Source of the DNA: Leptotrichia sp. oral taxon 498
Lineage (GTDB): Bacteria > Fusobacteriota > Fusobacteriia > Fusobacteriales > Leptotrichiaceae
NCBI RefSeq assembly: GCF_002240055.1
Contig: NZ_CP016753.1
Location: forward strand, 1,860,001-1,924,000
Length of the DNA: 64,000 bases
Direction of reading: 5' to 3'
A program made the position numbers and the translations under genes. This document shows positions 16,364-25,080 of the stretch, piece after piece. How positions within the stretch are numbered: the first letter of the stretch is position 1; each line of letters opens with the position of its first letter. The notes under the pieces were generated by a model, which was given only the letters and a program-made list of their open reading frames with translations, was not told the DNA's origin and did not search any database.

Positions 16364-16753
16364 ATGATTAGTACATTTGCTTTTTTATCGTTACTTTTAA
16401 TATTTGTGCGAGTTTATTCTATTTTATCATTACTATTTTTAGGTCAAAATAGAACGAGATTTGCAGAAAGAGTGACAATTTTAACATTGCTTTTTGAAGT
16501 TTTAGTAATTTTTTTATATACTTTTTTTAGCAATTCATTCAAATTTTTGCTTCCTCCAGTTTTTATGCTTATAAAAACTTCGAAGTTTTTTATATTTAAA
16601 AATTTTTCTTTATTGTTTTTAATATATTCAATAATAAATATAATTTTGATATTAACATTTAATTCTCAAAGTATATTTAAATTTATAAACAGATTTTTTG
16701 TTGGAGTTATTTTACTTACAAATATCATTTATGGATTTTTATTAATAATGTAA
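16364..16753 (+). CDS. Small hydrophobic membrane protein of unknown function
   Basis: This 129-residue protein is almost entirely hydrophobic, with four predicted transmembrane helices (about 3-22, 38-55, 78-96, 105-128) and a small charged loop containing GQNRTRFAERVT after the first. No family was recognised. It follows htpX by 48 bases and ends in a strong two-way terminator. A ribosome site TGGAGAT precedes the ATG. Confidence 0.6.
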   Translation: MISTFAFLSLLLIFVRVYSILSLLFLGQNRTRFAERVTILTLLFEVLVIFLYTFFSNSFKFLLPPVFMLIKTSKFFIFKNFSLLFLIYSIINIILILTFNSQSIFKFINRFFVGVILLTNIIYGFLLIM

Positions 16754-16757
16754 AAAA

Positions 16758-16795
16758 AATTGTCCTAAAAGTTAAACTTTTAAGACAATTTTTTT
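16758..16795. terminator. Bidirectional intrinsic terminator
   Basis: AATTGTC/GACAATT arms, extended inside by AAAAGTT/AACTTTT, are flanked by an A-run and a T-run. It serves the convergent genes at 16364 and 16809. Confidence 0.85.
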
Positions 16796-16808
16796 ATAAA
16801 ATAATTTT

Positions 16809-17036
16809 TTACATATTTTCCTGTTTTTCCAAAATTGCATTTACTTCTTCAACAATAATATCAGGATTTAATCCATGAGCTGCAATTCCTTCCCCAAGAG
16901 TTTCAGCGCTTGAAATTATGCAACCCACACATCCAAGACCATATCTCATAAGAACTTGAGCAATAATCGGATAATTTTCTACCGCTTCCATAATATTCAT
17001 ATCTGTTGTTACTTTTGGTGTTGCCATTTTTTTCAT
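16809..17036 (-). CDS. DUF1858 (hybrid-cluster-associated redox disulfide) protein
   Basis: This 75-residue protein matches the small DUF1858 family. The body VTTDMNIMEAVENYPIIAQVLMRYGLGCVGC leads to a CxxC pair (residues 36 and 39 approximately), then SSAETLGEGIAAHGL. The CxxC is thought to form a redox-active disulfide, and the family is often found with hybrid-cluster or oxidative stress proteins. Here its upstream neighbour on the same strand is superoxide dismutase, about 200 bases away behind a terminator, so they may be regulated separately. Confidence 0.85.
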   Translation of the reverse strand: MKKMATPKVTTDMNIMEAVENYPIIAQVLMRYGLGCVGCIISSAETLGEGIAAHGLNPDIIVEEVNAILEKQENM

Positions 17037-17151
17037 CTCCTTAAATAAATTATAATTTGAATTTCAAATATTTTTAAAATTATTACTTTTTTATAGTATA
17101 TCAAATAAAAATTATTAAGTCAAATAATTTTTGCATAAAATAAAAATAGAA

Positions 17152-17185
17152 ATTAAAAAGGATTGAACGAAAATCAATTCAATCC
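17152..17185 (-). terminator. Intrinsic terminator after superoxide dismutase
   Basis: On the minus strand GGATTGAA and TTCAATCC pair around a 10-base loop and are followed by TTTTT. Confidence 0.8.
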
Positions 17186-17235
17186 CACATAAATTTATTT
17201 ATATTTTTTTGCTATTTTACTAACTATCTAATTAT

Positions 17236-17874
17236 TTATTTAATTGCATCTTCATATCTTTTAGCAACTTTATCCCAATTAATTACATTAAAAAATGCAG
17301 AAATATAATCAGGTCTTCTATTTTGATAATTTAAATAATATGCATGTTCCCAAACATCAATTGCCAAAATAGGTGTTCCTTGTGAGCAGCTGCAAGGCGT
17401 AATATTAGACATAAGTGGACAATCTTGGTTTGCTGTTGAAGTAACTTTTAATTTACCTTCTCCATTTACTACTAACCAAGCCCATCCTGAACCAAATCTT
17501 GTAGCTGCAGCTTTTGAAAATTCATCTTTAAAATTTTCAAAACTTCCAAATGTTTCTTTAATTTCTTCTAATAATTTTCCTGTTGGCTTACCATCCGCAT
17601 CAGGTCCCATTATATCAAAATATAAATTGTGGTTATAAAACCCTCCTCCATTATTTCTAACAGCTATTCTGATTTCCTCTGGCAACGCATCCAAATTTTT
17701 TAAAATTTCTTCAATCGGCTTTTCTAAAAACTCAGGCGCATTATTTTTTAGAGTTTCATTTAAATTGTTTGTATATGTTGCATGGTGTTTCCCATAATGT
17801 ATTTCCATTGTCTTTGCATCTATGTTTGGTTCCAATGCGTTAAAATCATATGCTAATTCTATTTGCTTAAACAT
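17236..17874 (-). CDS. sod: Manganese/iron superoxide dismutase with a Cys-rich loop
   Basis: This 212-residue Mn/Fe superoxide dismutase has the four metal ligands H26, H82, D173 and H177. Gln150 in TANQD is the second-sphere residue typical of manganese forms, so Mn or cambialistic use is likely. The loop between Gln150 and the ligand Asp carries three cysteines (C152, C161, C163; [11 protein letters not shown]), which ordinary relatives such as E. coli SodA lack. A GTG three codons upstream extends the frame, but it overlaps the ribosome site AAGGAAGTG, so the ATG at 17874 is chosen. There is no signal peptide, so the enzyme is cytoplasmic. It protects an anaerobe or facultative anaerobe during oxygen exposure. 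Confidence 0.94.
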   Translation of the reverse strand: MFKQIELAYDFNALEPNIDAKTMEIHYGKHHATYTNNLNETLKNNAPEFLEKPIEEILKNLDALPEEIRIAVRNNGGGFYNHNLYFDIMGPDADGKPTGKLLEEIKETFGSFENFKDEFSKAAATRFGSGWAWLVVNGEGKLKVTSTANQDCPLMSNITPCSCSQGTPILAIDVWEHAYYLNYQNRRPDYISAFFNVINWDKVAKRYEDAIK

Positions 17875-18002
17875 AATTATCACTTCCTTTTTTTATATCT
17901 AACATATTTTAACATATTATTTTTATAAAATCAATGAAAATTTACATTTTTTATTATTTTGTTATTATTACAGTTTTAAAACAACGAAATATTAACCATT
18001 TT

Positions 18003-18680
18003 CTATTCTTTTACAATATAACCTACACTTCTTACAGTTCTTATGATTTTTTCATCATATCCTTTGTCAATTTTTGTTCTTAAAAAGTTCACATACACAT
18101 CTACTATATTACTTTCAGAAACAAAATCAATATCCCATATTTTTTCTGAAATCATTGTTCTTGTAAGCACTCTATTTTTATTTCTCAAAAAATATTCAAG
18201 CAGTAAAAATTCTTTATTTGTTAACTCAATTTCATTTCCAGCTCTTTTTACTTCTCTATTTGCAGGATTTAGTGTCAAGTCATATGCTGTCAAAATTCCC
18301 ATTTCGTCTTCTGTTAATTTTTTATTTAAAATTCTAACAATTGACTTGAATTTTGCAGAAATTTCTTCTAATCTAAAATCATTATAAACATAATCATCTA
18401 TTCCATTTAATAATGCTTCTGTTTTTGAATATCTGTCATCTTGTTCTATTGATAAAATTATATAGCTTTGTCTTTTATATTTTAACACACTGTCGATTGA
18501 ATGCTGAAAATCTTCAAATGAATTTGTGTCTAAAAATGTTATGTCCAATGCTTCATTTTTCATAGAATCCAACAATTGTTCTTCTGTTTCTGCCAATATT
18601 ACATTGAAACTTAGTTCTTTTAATAGCTGTCCAACAACCATTCTTGTTTTCTCATTTTTGTTAAATACTAGTACTTTCAT
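18003..18680 (-). CDS. Atypical OmpR/PhoB-family response regulator with degenerate receiver
   Basis: This 225-residue protein has an N-terminal receiver domain (1-115) and a C-terminal winged-helix DNA-binding domain (about 125-225, ending RTVRSVGYIVKE). Asp51 occupies the phosphoacceptor site. However, the acidic pair near residues 7-9 is replaced by NKN, the Thr/Ser-Ala switch reads LSIEQ, and the invariant Lys-Pro reads Asn-Asp (YVYNDF). Phosphorylation by a kinase is therefore doubtful, and no histidine kinase gene is nearby. It probably works as an orphan regulator controlled by level, dimerisation or a ligand. It lies 40 bases after mrp and may share its transcript. Confidence 0.88.
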   Translation of the reverse strand: MKVLVFNKNEKTRMVVGQLLKELSFNVILAETEEQLLDSMKNEALDITFLDTNSFEDFQHSIDSVLKYKRQSYIILSIEQDDRYSKTEALLNGIDDYVYNDFRLEEISAKFKSIVRILNKKLTEDEMGILTAYDLTLNPANREVKRAGNEIELTNKEFLLLEYFLRNKNRVLTRTMISEKIWDIDFVSESNIVDVYVNFLRTKIDKGYDEKIIRTVRSVGYIVKE

Positions 18681-18720
18681 TTTTTCCTCTCGCTTTCTTT
18701 ATGTTATTTGAAATTCTTTG

Positions 18721-19521
18721 TTAGCTTGTTATTTTTTTTATAATTTTTTCAATAATATCATTCATTTTTCTTGAGGCTAATGAATCACTTGAAATAAATG
18801 GCAATCCATTATCACCTGATTCAACAATATTGGCATCTAGTGGCACAGAACCTAAGAATTCAGTTTTTGTTTCTTTTGCAACTTTTTCTATTCCACCTTT
18901 TTTAAATATATGTACTTCTTTACTACAATCAGGACACACAAATCCACTCATATTTTCAATCATTCCTAAAACTTTTAAATTAATTAATTTTGCAAATTTC
19001 AGAGCTCTTTTTGAATCCAAAATCGAAACATTTTGTGGCGTTGAAACTATCAAAGCATTTGCACCATTTATATTTTGTGCGATTGCTAATGTTTCATCTC
19101 CAGTTCCAGGTGGTAAATCAACAATTAAAAAATCTAACTCTTTCCATTCTATACCTTCCAATAGCTCCATTATGGCAGTTATTTTTTGGGGACCTTTCCA
19201 AATTACAGGATTATCATCGGGAATGAAAAAACTTAATGAAGAAATACACAAATTATCTGAAATTTTTAATGGTTCAGAAACCTTGGAAAGTTTTTTTCCT
19301 TCCACTCCAAACATAATTGGGACATTTGGACCGTGTAAATCAGCATCTAAAACACCAACTTTATATCCTTTTACTGATAACCCATAAGCTAAATTTATCG
19401 CCGTAGTTGTTTTTCCAACACCACCTTTTCCACTCATCACAACTATCTTGTGTTTAATTTTATCCATCTTGGCATCTATTTTTTTCTTTCTTTCCAGCAA
19501 AATAGCATTTTTGTCTATCAT
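18721..19521 (-). CDS. mrp: Mrp/NBP35-family ATP-binding iron-sulfur carrier
   Basis: This 266-residue P-loop ATPase (ApbC/Mrp/NBP35) loads Fe-S clusters onto target proteins. The deviant Walker A MSGKGGVGKTTTAINLAYG is near residue 29, DADLHGPNVPIMFG near 60 is the Mrp motif, and VDLPPGTGDE near 115 is typical. A C-terminal CxxC (VCPDCSKEV, near 196) is the bridging cluster site. The N-terminal DUF59 domain found in some relatives is absent. It starts the short mrp-response regulator transcript. Confidence 0.92.
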   Translation of the reverse strand: MIDKNAILLERKKKIDAKMDKIKHKIVVMSGKGGVGKTTTAINLAYGLSVKGYKVGVLDADLHGPNVPIMFGVEGKKLSKVSEPLKISDNLCISSLSFFIPDDNPVIWKGPQKITAIMELLEGIEWKELDFLIVDLPPGTGDETLAIAQNINGANALIVSTPQNVSILDSKRALKFAKLINLKVLGMIENMSGFVCPDCSKEVHIFKKGGIEKVAKETKTEFLGSVPLDANIVESGDNGLPFISSDSLASRKMNDIIEKIIKKITS

Positions 19522-19728
19522 AGTTTTTCCTCCTCTCTTTTCAATTTTATTATTAAAATCTCCTCTACTTTAATTAAACCATAAACTTAATAAAAACTCA
19601 AGTTATTTTTTCTAAAATTTGTATTTTTTTTTAATGTTTCTTTTTTTTAATTTTATAAAATAATGCTGGACTATTTTATTAGTTTTTTATATAATATTTA
19701 TATAAATTTTGGAAAGGATTTTTTATTT

Positions 19729-20307
19729 ATGAAAAATAAAATTTTTAGAAATTATAATAAAAAAATTTTACTCTTTTTTCTTTATTTTGTGTTTTCTTTA
19801 GCTTTATCAGCTCAGTCATCAGCTTCAAAATATAAGTGGTACTCCCCAAAAGAAATTATTCAGAATATGGATAAACTACAGTCTGGAGATATTCTTGTAC
19901 TATCTAAAGGTTCTAGTTTTCGTACTATGTGGGGACATGCCGCCATATTGAATGAACATAAAAAAATTGTAGAATTTCCAACATATTCAATCGGATATAG
20001 CGAAAGTCCGATTTATACTTGGCAAAATTTAAAAAGGGAAGTGGCTGTATTTAGATTAAAGAACATAGACGACAACTTTAAAAAGGCTCTTTTTCACGAA
20101 ATAGACGAGACTACCACAAAACCTTACGGAATAACCTTTGATAAAAATTTCGACAAAAGGTTGTACTGCTCACAATTTGTCTACATCGTATTTAAAAAAG
20201 CTGGACTAAAAGTCGGAAAAAATATCAATCTCGATTCAAATGGTGGCGGAATGGTTATGCCATATGATATTATGAATTCACAGCTTCTTGAAAATGTAAT
20301 TTTTTAA
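19729..20307 (+). CDS. Exported YiiX/YebB-like permuted NlpC/P60 cysteine hydrolase
   Basis: This protein (192 residues from the chosen start) has a signal peptide (MKNKIFRNYNKKILLFFLYF, cleavage after LSAQ) and a papain-like domain of the YiiX type. The order is Asp-containing SGDILVLSKG, then His in MWGHAAIL, then Cys in RLYCSQFVYIVF, which is the circularly permuted NlpC/P60 arrangement. Relatives are suspected to cleave amide bonds in cell wall or lipid-linked substrates, so an envelope substrate is inferred. An upstream in-frame ATG at 19663 adds 22 residues but lacks a ribosome site. GGAAAGGA before 19729 and the resulting clean signal peptide decide the start. Confidence 0.82.
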   Translation: MKNKIFRNYNKKILLFFLYFVFSLALSAQSSASKYKWYSPKEIIQNMDKLQSGDILVLSKGSSFRTMWGHAAILNEHKKIVEFPTYSIGYSESPIYTWQNLKREVAVFRLKNIDDNFKKALFHEIDETTTKPYGITFDKNFDKRLYCSQFVYIVFKKAGLKVGKNINLDSNGGGMVMPYDIMNSQLLENVIF

Positions 20308-20369
20308 AAAGTATTATTTTTTCACAAAGAAGCTATAAAAATAATATTATAACTAAAATTTCCAATAAA

Positions 20370-20410
20370 AAAACTGGCTTAAAATCTTAATTTTAGGTCA
20401 GTTTTATTTT
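20370..20410. terminator. Bidirectional intrinsic terminator
   Basis: AAAACTG/CAGTTTT arms with an inner TAAAA/TTTTA pair and flanking A and T runs lie between the convergent YiiX-like and metA genes. Confidence 0.8.
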
Positions 20411-20413
20411 TTA

Positions 20414-21337
20414 TTAAAGATTTTTCAATTCTCTCAAATCATACGGAGTATTTTGGTACACATGATGATTAACCCAATTTGAAAAAAGTAAATTTGCATG
20501 TCCTCGCCAAACAAATGGTGGAATTTTTGTAGGATCATCATTTGGATAATAATTAAACGGCACTTCTATTTTTTTACCCAATTTAACATCTCTTTCGTAC
20601 TCTTTTGCCAAAGTCATTCTATCATATTCCAAATGTCCCATAATAAAGACATCTCTTTTATCTTTAGTTCTTACAATGCTCACTCCAGATTCTTTTGAAT
20701 TTTCCAATATTTCCAACTCTATCACTTTTTCGATGTCTTCAGCTCTTACTTCTGTATGTCTTGACTGCGGCATATTAAAAATTTCATCAAAACCCCTTAA
20801 AAGCATAGTGTGACAAATTTTTATTTTTAGTGGATAGATTCCAAAAAGTTTCTTTTTTAATTTATATTTTTTAATTCCATAGTGATAGTATAAAGAGGCT
20901 TGTGCTCCCCAGCAAATTGAAATCGTTGAGTAAACATGCTTTTTGCTCCATTTCATAATTTTTGTAAGTTCATTCCAGTAAATTACTTCTTCAAATTCTA
21001 AATTTTCCACAGGAGCTCCTGTTATAATCAAACCATCAAAATAGTCATTTTTAATGTCGTCAAATGTTTTATAAAAATTTGCCATATGTTCTTTTGAAGT
21101 ATTTTTTGAAACATATGATGCCATTTTTAAAAATGTAACTTCAATTTGAAGCGGTGTGTTGCTAAGAAGTCTTAAAAGCTGAGTTTCTGTTTCAATCTTA
21201 GTCGGCATTAAATTTACTATCACAAATTTTAAAGGTCGAATATCTTGCGACAATGCTCTACTTTCTTTCATTACAAAGATATTCTCTTTTGCTAAAATCT
21301 CTACTGCCGGTAAATTATTAGGTATTTTTATAGGCAT
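20414..21337 (-). CDS. metA: Homoserine O-acyltransferase MetA, acetyl-CoA type predicted
   Basis: This 307-residue enzyme activates homoserine for methionine synthesis. The catalytic Cys142 is in SICWGAQA. Residue 111 is Glu ([11 protein letters not shown]); in this family Glu111 goes with acetyl-CoA use (as in Bacillus cereus MetA), whereas Gly111 goes with succinyl-CoA (E. coli). The product is therefore predicted to be O-acetylhomoserine despite the common label of succinyltransferase. Length is normal. It lies 46 bases after dnaN on the same strand, and no methionine or SAM riboswitch fits in that gap. Confidence 0.94.
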   Translation of the reverse strand: MPIKIPNNLPAVEILAKENIFVMKESRALSQDIRPLKFVIVNLMPTKIETETQLLRLLSNTPLQIEVTFLKMASYVSKNTSKEHMANFYKTFDDIKNDYFDGLIITGAPVENLEFEEVIYWNELTKIMKWSKKHVYSTISICWGAQASLYYHYGIKKYKLKKKLFGIYPLKIKICHTMLLRGFDEIFNMPQSRHTEVRAEDIEKVIELEILENSKESGVSIVRTKDKRDVFIMGHLEYDRMTLAKEYERDVKLGKKIEVPFNYYPNDDPTKIPPFVWRGHANLLFSNWVNHHVYQNTPYDLRELKNL

Positions 21338-21383
21338 TGTGTATTATTCCCCTTTCTGATTAATATTTACTAAAAATTTAAAA

Positions 21384-22511
21384 TTAACTTTCTCTAAGTG
21401 CTAGTGGCATAGTAAAATAAAGTGAATTTGGATTATTTTCATCTTTTATAATAACCGAACTTTTTTCATTCAGTAATTCTAAAACTGTCACTTTTCCTTG
21501 TATTGTAGAAATATAATCAATTAAAAATTTCACATTTAATGAAATTTTTAAATTTTCTCCTTCTTGAATAATTATTATTTTTTCTTTTATTCTAGCGTTG
21601 TCATTTGTCCCTGTAAGAGTCAATTTATTATTTTCAAATTTAAAAACTGCTCCATTTCTGAATTCTTTATTTTCCTTTACAAAAATGGATGCTCTTTTTA
21701 AGACGGATAAAAAGTCTTTTGTATTTAAAAGTACTTTTTTATCGTGTTTTGAGCTATTTAAAATTGATTTATAATCTGGAAATTGCAAATCTATCGTTCT
21801 TGTCAGAATTTCTACATTAGAAAATTTAAAATAAACTTTTGAACCATCTGATTTTAACATTATTTCACTTTCTTCCACTAATTTCATAATTTTTATAAGT
21901 CCATCAATTGTTTTTAGCGGAATACTCACAATTAAGTTTTCTTTATTTCTTTGACTTTCTTCCAAATCTTCTTCAATGTAAGTAAGTCTATATGTATCCG
22001 ATGAAATTAACTTTAATTTGTTTTCTTCTATTTCTAAACGGATACAGTTTACCGCTAAGTTTTCTACATCTGTCGCAGCTGAAATTTTTACATTTTCAAT
22101 ATAATTTAATAATTTTTCTTTTAAAAACACATATTCAACTCCATTCTCAAGTTTCGATTGAATTGGATAATTTTCCGCTGAATAAAGTGAAAAATTTGCA
22201 TCAGTTGCGCTAGTTTTTATCACTAACATTCCGTCTTCTTCTGCAAGTACAATTTTTTCATCAGAAATCTGTTTCAAAAATTCTTCTATTAATTCATGTT
22301 TTATTACAATTTTCCCATGTTCTTCTATCTGAGCTTCGATTTCAGTATTTATCGACAGTTCCAGGTCAGTTCCTCTCAAAACCGCTCTATTGTCAAAAGT
22401 TTCAATGTAAATCCCAGATAAAACTTCCCTAATTTTATTTTCTGTTACAGCTTTTTCGACAATATTAATCGCTTTCAACAACGCTTTTCTATCAACCGTC
22501 ATATTTAACAT
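21384..22511 (-). CDS. dnaN: DNA polymerase III beta subunit (sliding clamp)
   Basis: This 375-residue protein is the ring-shaped processivity clamp of DNA polymerase III. It begins MTVDRKALLKAINIVEKAV and shows the three-domain pattern. SIPLKTIDGLIKIMK near 195 and the C-terminal SLYFTMPLALRES, close to the canonical MPMR-type end, are family features. It is not beside dnaA as in many bacteria; instead it lies 19 bases after a sigma factor gene, in a run with gpsA and plsY. GAGGTGG stands 5 bases before the ATG chosen. Confidence 0.93.
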   Translation of the reverse strand: MLNMTVDRKALLKAINIVEKAVTENKIREVLSGIYIETFDNRAVLRGTDLELSINTEIEAQIEEHGKIVIKHELIEEFLKQISDEKIVLAEEDGMLVIKTSATDANFSLYSAENYPIQSKLENGVEYVFLKEKLLNYIENVKISAATDVENLAVNCIRLEIEENKLKLISSDTYRLTYIEEDLEESQRNKENLIVSIPLKTIDGLIKIMKLVEESEIMLKSDGSKVYFKFSNVEILTRTIDLQFPDYKSILNSSKHDKKVLLNTKDFLSVLKRASIFVKENKEFRNGAVFKFENNKLTLTGTNDNARIKEKIIIIQEGENLKISLNVKFLIDYISTIQGKVTVLELLNEKSSVIIKDENNPNSLYFTMPLALRES

Positions 22512-22529
22512 AATTCCACCTCTTTAATT

Positions 22530-23354
22530 TTATAATATATCTTTATATTTCTTCAAATGTTCTTTCAATTTTGTTATCGCTTTTTTTTCTATTTGCCGCA
22601 CTCGTTCCCGGGTAATTCCCATCATTTCGCCAATTTCCTTCAAAGTATAAATTTTATTGTTGTAAAGTCCATATCTGTACTCCAATATTTTCTTTTCTCT
22701 TTCTGTTAAAACATTATTTAGTAATTCTCGCATTTCCAGTAATTGATCTTCTTTTATAATTTTTTCTTCGACATCATCATTTTTACCAATAACATCTTCT
22801 AAAAAAATATTATCTCCTACTACTTCATTCAACGAAATCATATCTTGAAATTCATTCATAAGTAAAACTACTTTATTTTCTTTTAAGTCAATTTTTTGGG
22901 CAATGTAGCTAGTTGATGGCATTTCGCCGTGAGTTGCCATATAATCTTTCATAACTTTGTTTACTTTGGACAGCTGTTCATATTTATACGATGGTATTCT
23001 AATGTCCCGACCGATATTTATGATTGCCTTTTTAATGGATTGTTTTATCCACCAAACCGCATATGTACTAAATCGGTGACCTTTTTCATAATCAAATTTA
23101 TTTATTGCTTTTATTAATCCTATATTTCCTTCACTTATTAAATCTATTAATGGAAGTCCATTTCCCAGAGATTTTTTGGCAGTACTTATTACTAATCTTA
23201 AATTTGATAATATTAATAACTGTCTTGCCTGTTCATCATTTTCTTCTTTTATCCGTCTTAATAAATCGTACTCCTCTTCTTTTGAAAGCAAGTTAAACTT
23301 TTGAATATCACTTAAATATAACGACATCAAATTTAAATTGTTATTTTCTTCCAT
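22530..23354 (-). CDS. Short sigma-70 family RNA polymerase sigma factor
   Basis: This 274-residue sigma factor has part of region 1.2 (LYLSDIQKFNLLSKEEEYDLLRRI), a well-kept region 2 with FSTYAVWWIKQSIKKAI (core-binding and -10 recognition), region 3, and region 4.2 with TLKEIGEMMGITRERVRQIEKKA (-35 recognition). It lacks region 1.1 and the long non-conserved insert of large RpoD proteins. It could be the primary sigma of this lineage, which seems to have short versions, or an RpoS-like group 2 factor. Region 2.4 and 4.2 resemble primary sigmas, matching the TATAAT/TTGACA promoters seen here. It lies 30 bases after gpsA and 19 bases before dnaN. Confidence 0.88.
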   Translation of the reverse strand: MEENNNLNLMSLYLSDIQKFNLLSKEEEYDLLRRIKEENDEQARQLLILSNLRLVISTAKKSLGNGLPLIDLISEGNIGLIKAINKFDYEKGHRFSTYAVWWIKQSIKKAIINIGRDIRIPSYKYEQLSKVNKVMKDYMATHGEMPSTSYIAQKIDLKENKVVLLMNEFQDMISLNEVVGDNIFLEDVIGKNDDVEEKIIKEDQLLEMRELLNNVLTEREKKILEYRYGLYNNKIYTLKEIGEMMGITRERVRQIEKKAITKLKEHLKKYKDIL

Positions 23355-23384
23355 TTCACACTCCCACTTTTTTCTTTAAAATTT

Positions 23385-24419
23385 TTAATTTGAAAATTCT
23401 GATTTTAAATCTCTACTCATAAATGTCTTCTCCAAATCGGTTACTGGTTTTCCTTTGTAAATAACTTCGTAAAGTGCTGTAAAAATAGGTGCATTTAAAT
23501 TATTTTCCTTTATAATTTTGTAAAGCGCTTTAATTGTCTCAGCTCCTTCGGACACCATTTGCATATTTTTTATTATATCTTCTATTTTCTCACCTTTTCC
23601 TAATTTTTCTCCTACGTATCTATTTCGGCTATGACGGCTTGTACAAGTTACGATAATATCTCCCAGTCCAGATAATCCCATAAATGTCTTTTGATTTGCA
23701 TTATAATATTTCGCAATTTCAAACATTTCGTTTATTCCACGAGTAATAAGCGCAGCTTTTGTATTATCTCCATAACCTAGACCGTCGGCGATTCCAGCTG
23801 CTATTGCAAGGCAGTTTTTTAATGCCCCCGCAAGTTCTGCTCCCATTAGGTCCGTCCCTGTATAAACTCTGAAATAACTATTACTAAATGTCTTCTGTAC
23901 AATTTTTGCTGAGTTTTCATCTTTTGAAACTGAAAGTATTGCTGATGGTAATCTTTGCGCTACTTCTTCTGCGTGAGTAGGCCCAGCTAATAAAACATAA
24001 TTATAATTTTTATTTTCTAATTCTTCATCAACTATTTCAGAAATTCTTTTTTTAGTAGAAATTTCCAATCCCTTTGCAACATTTACTAGTATTATATTAT
24101 AATTTAAGAAATTTTTCAATCTTTTTAAAACACCTCTTAAAAATTGCGTTGGTGTCGCAAGTAATACAATATCTATTTTTCCATATTTTTTTTCATCAGT
24201 TAAAACCTTTCCATAATCGTCTATGATATTTAATTCATCTGGCAATTTTATTCCCTTCAAAAAATTTGGATTTGTTTTTGTAGTTTTCATAACATCTCTA
24301 ACCTCTTCGTTATACTCCCACAAATAGACATTATGACCATTTTCAACTAATAATTTTGAAAGGCAGCTTCCCCAGCTCCCACCACCTATTACTAAAATAT
24401 TTTTTTTGTTTCCTGACAT
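23385..24419 (-). CDS. gpsA: Glycerol-3-phosphate dehydrogenase [NAD(P)+]
   Basis: This 344-residue cytosolic enzyme reduces dihydroxyacetone phosphate to sn-glycerol-3-phosphate, the backbone of phospholipids. The dinucleotide-binding GGGSWGSCLSKLL is near residue 12, NVAKGLE near 112 is conserved, and ELAGALKNCLAIAAGIADG near 195 contains the catalytic Lys. It lies 9 bases after plsY, which uses its product, so the two form a phospholipid entry module. Confidence 0.96.
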   Translation of the reverse strand: MSGNKKNILVIGGGSWGSCLSKLLVENGHNVYLWEYNEEVRDVMKTTKTNPNFLKGIKLPDELNIIDDYGKVLTDEKKYGKIDIVLLATPTQFLRGVLKRLKNFLNYNIILVNVAKGLEISTKKRISEIVDEELENKNYNYVLLAGPTHAEEVAQRLPSAILSVSKDENSAKIVQKTFSNSYFRVYTGTDLMGAELAGALKNCLAIAAGIADGLGYGDNTKAALITRGINEMFEIAKYYNANQKTFMGLSGLGDIIVTCTSRHSRNRYVGEKLGKGEKIEDIIKNMQMVSEGAETIKALYKIIKENNLNAPIFTALYEVIYKGKPVTDLEKTFMSRDLKSEFSN

Positions 24420-24428
24420 TGCTTTTAC

Positions 24429-25061
24429 CTACTTTCCTTTTTTATTTTTTAAGCTAAATTTCGATTCAGTCCCATTTTTTAATCTCTCAATATTGCTCTT
24501 GTGTTTTAAAATTATTAATATCGCTATTAAAATTCCCAAAAATGTGTAAATTAAAATATCTCTATACATTAAAAATATAAATATTGGAAGTAATATTGCT
24601 GCACAGATTGAAGAAAGCGACACATATCTAAAAATTGCAAAAACTATAAAAAATATAATTGCTGAAAATAATATAGCTTTTGGTACAAGTATCACAAATA
24701 CTCCCAGCGTTGTAGCAACGGCTTTTCCACCTTTAAATTTCAAAAATATGGAAAAAATATGTCCCAATATAGCACAAATTCCAACTAATACAAAATCTAT
24801 ATTTTTAATATTTGTCAGATTTTGAAAAAAGTCCATTTTCAAGCTAACTGCAATTAGTGTTGGAACAAATCCTTTTAAAATATCCAAAATCAACGTCAAA
24901 AGCCCCCATTTTGGTCCTAAAACACGAGCTGCATTTGTAGAGCCAGTATTTTTACTTCCATGTTCCCGCACGTCTATTCCACAAAAAGCTTTCCCAATCC
25001 ATAGTGCATTTGGAATACTTCCCAGCAAATAGGAAATCACCATAAGTATTATTACTCTCAT
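24429..25061 (-). CDS. plsY: Acyl-phosphate glycerol-3-phosphate acyltransferase PlsY
   Basis: This 210-residue membrane enzyme transfers an acyl group from acyl-phosphate to glycerol-3-phosphate, making lysophosphatidic acid. Three conserved loops are visible: GSIPNALWIGK near 14, GSKNTGSTNAARVLG near 35 (phosphate-binding) and KFKGGKAVATTLG near 107 (substrate site). About seven hydrophobic helices are predicted. It lies directly before gpsA and 20 bases after the MATE transporter gene. Confidence 0.95.
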   Translation of the reverse strand: MRVIILMVISYLLGSIPNALWIGKAFCGIDVREHGSKNTGSTNAARVLGPKWGLLTLILDILKGFVPTLIAVSLKMDFFQNLTNIKNIDFVLVGICAILGHIFSIFLKFKGGKAVATTLGVFVILVPKAILFSAIIFFIVFAIFRYVSLSSICAAILLPIFIFLMYRDILIYTFLGILIAILIILKHKSNIERLKNGTESKFSLKNKKGK

Positions 25062-25080
25062 AATTTTTACCTCTTTTTTA

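Noticed and set aside
18830-19387. 185-codon open frame on the plus strand inside mrp
   Set aside because: It is antisense to a well-supported Mrp ATPase and has no recognisable domain.
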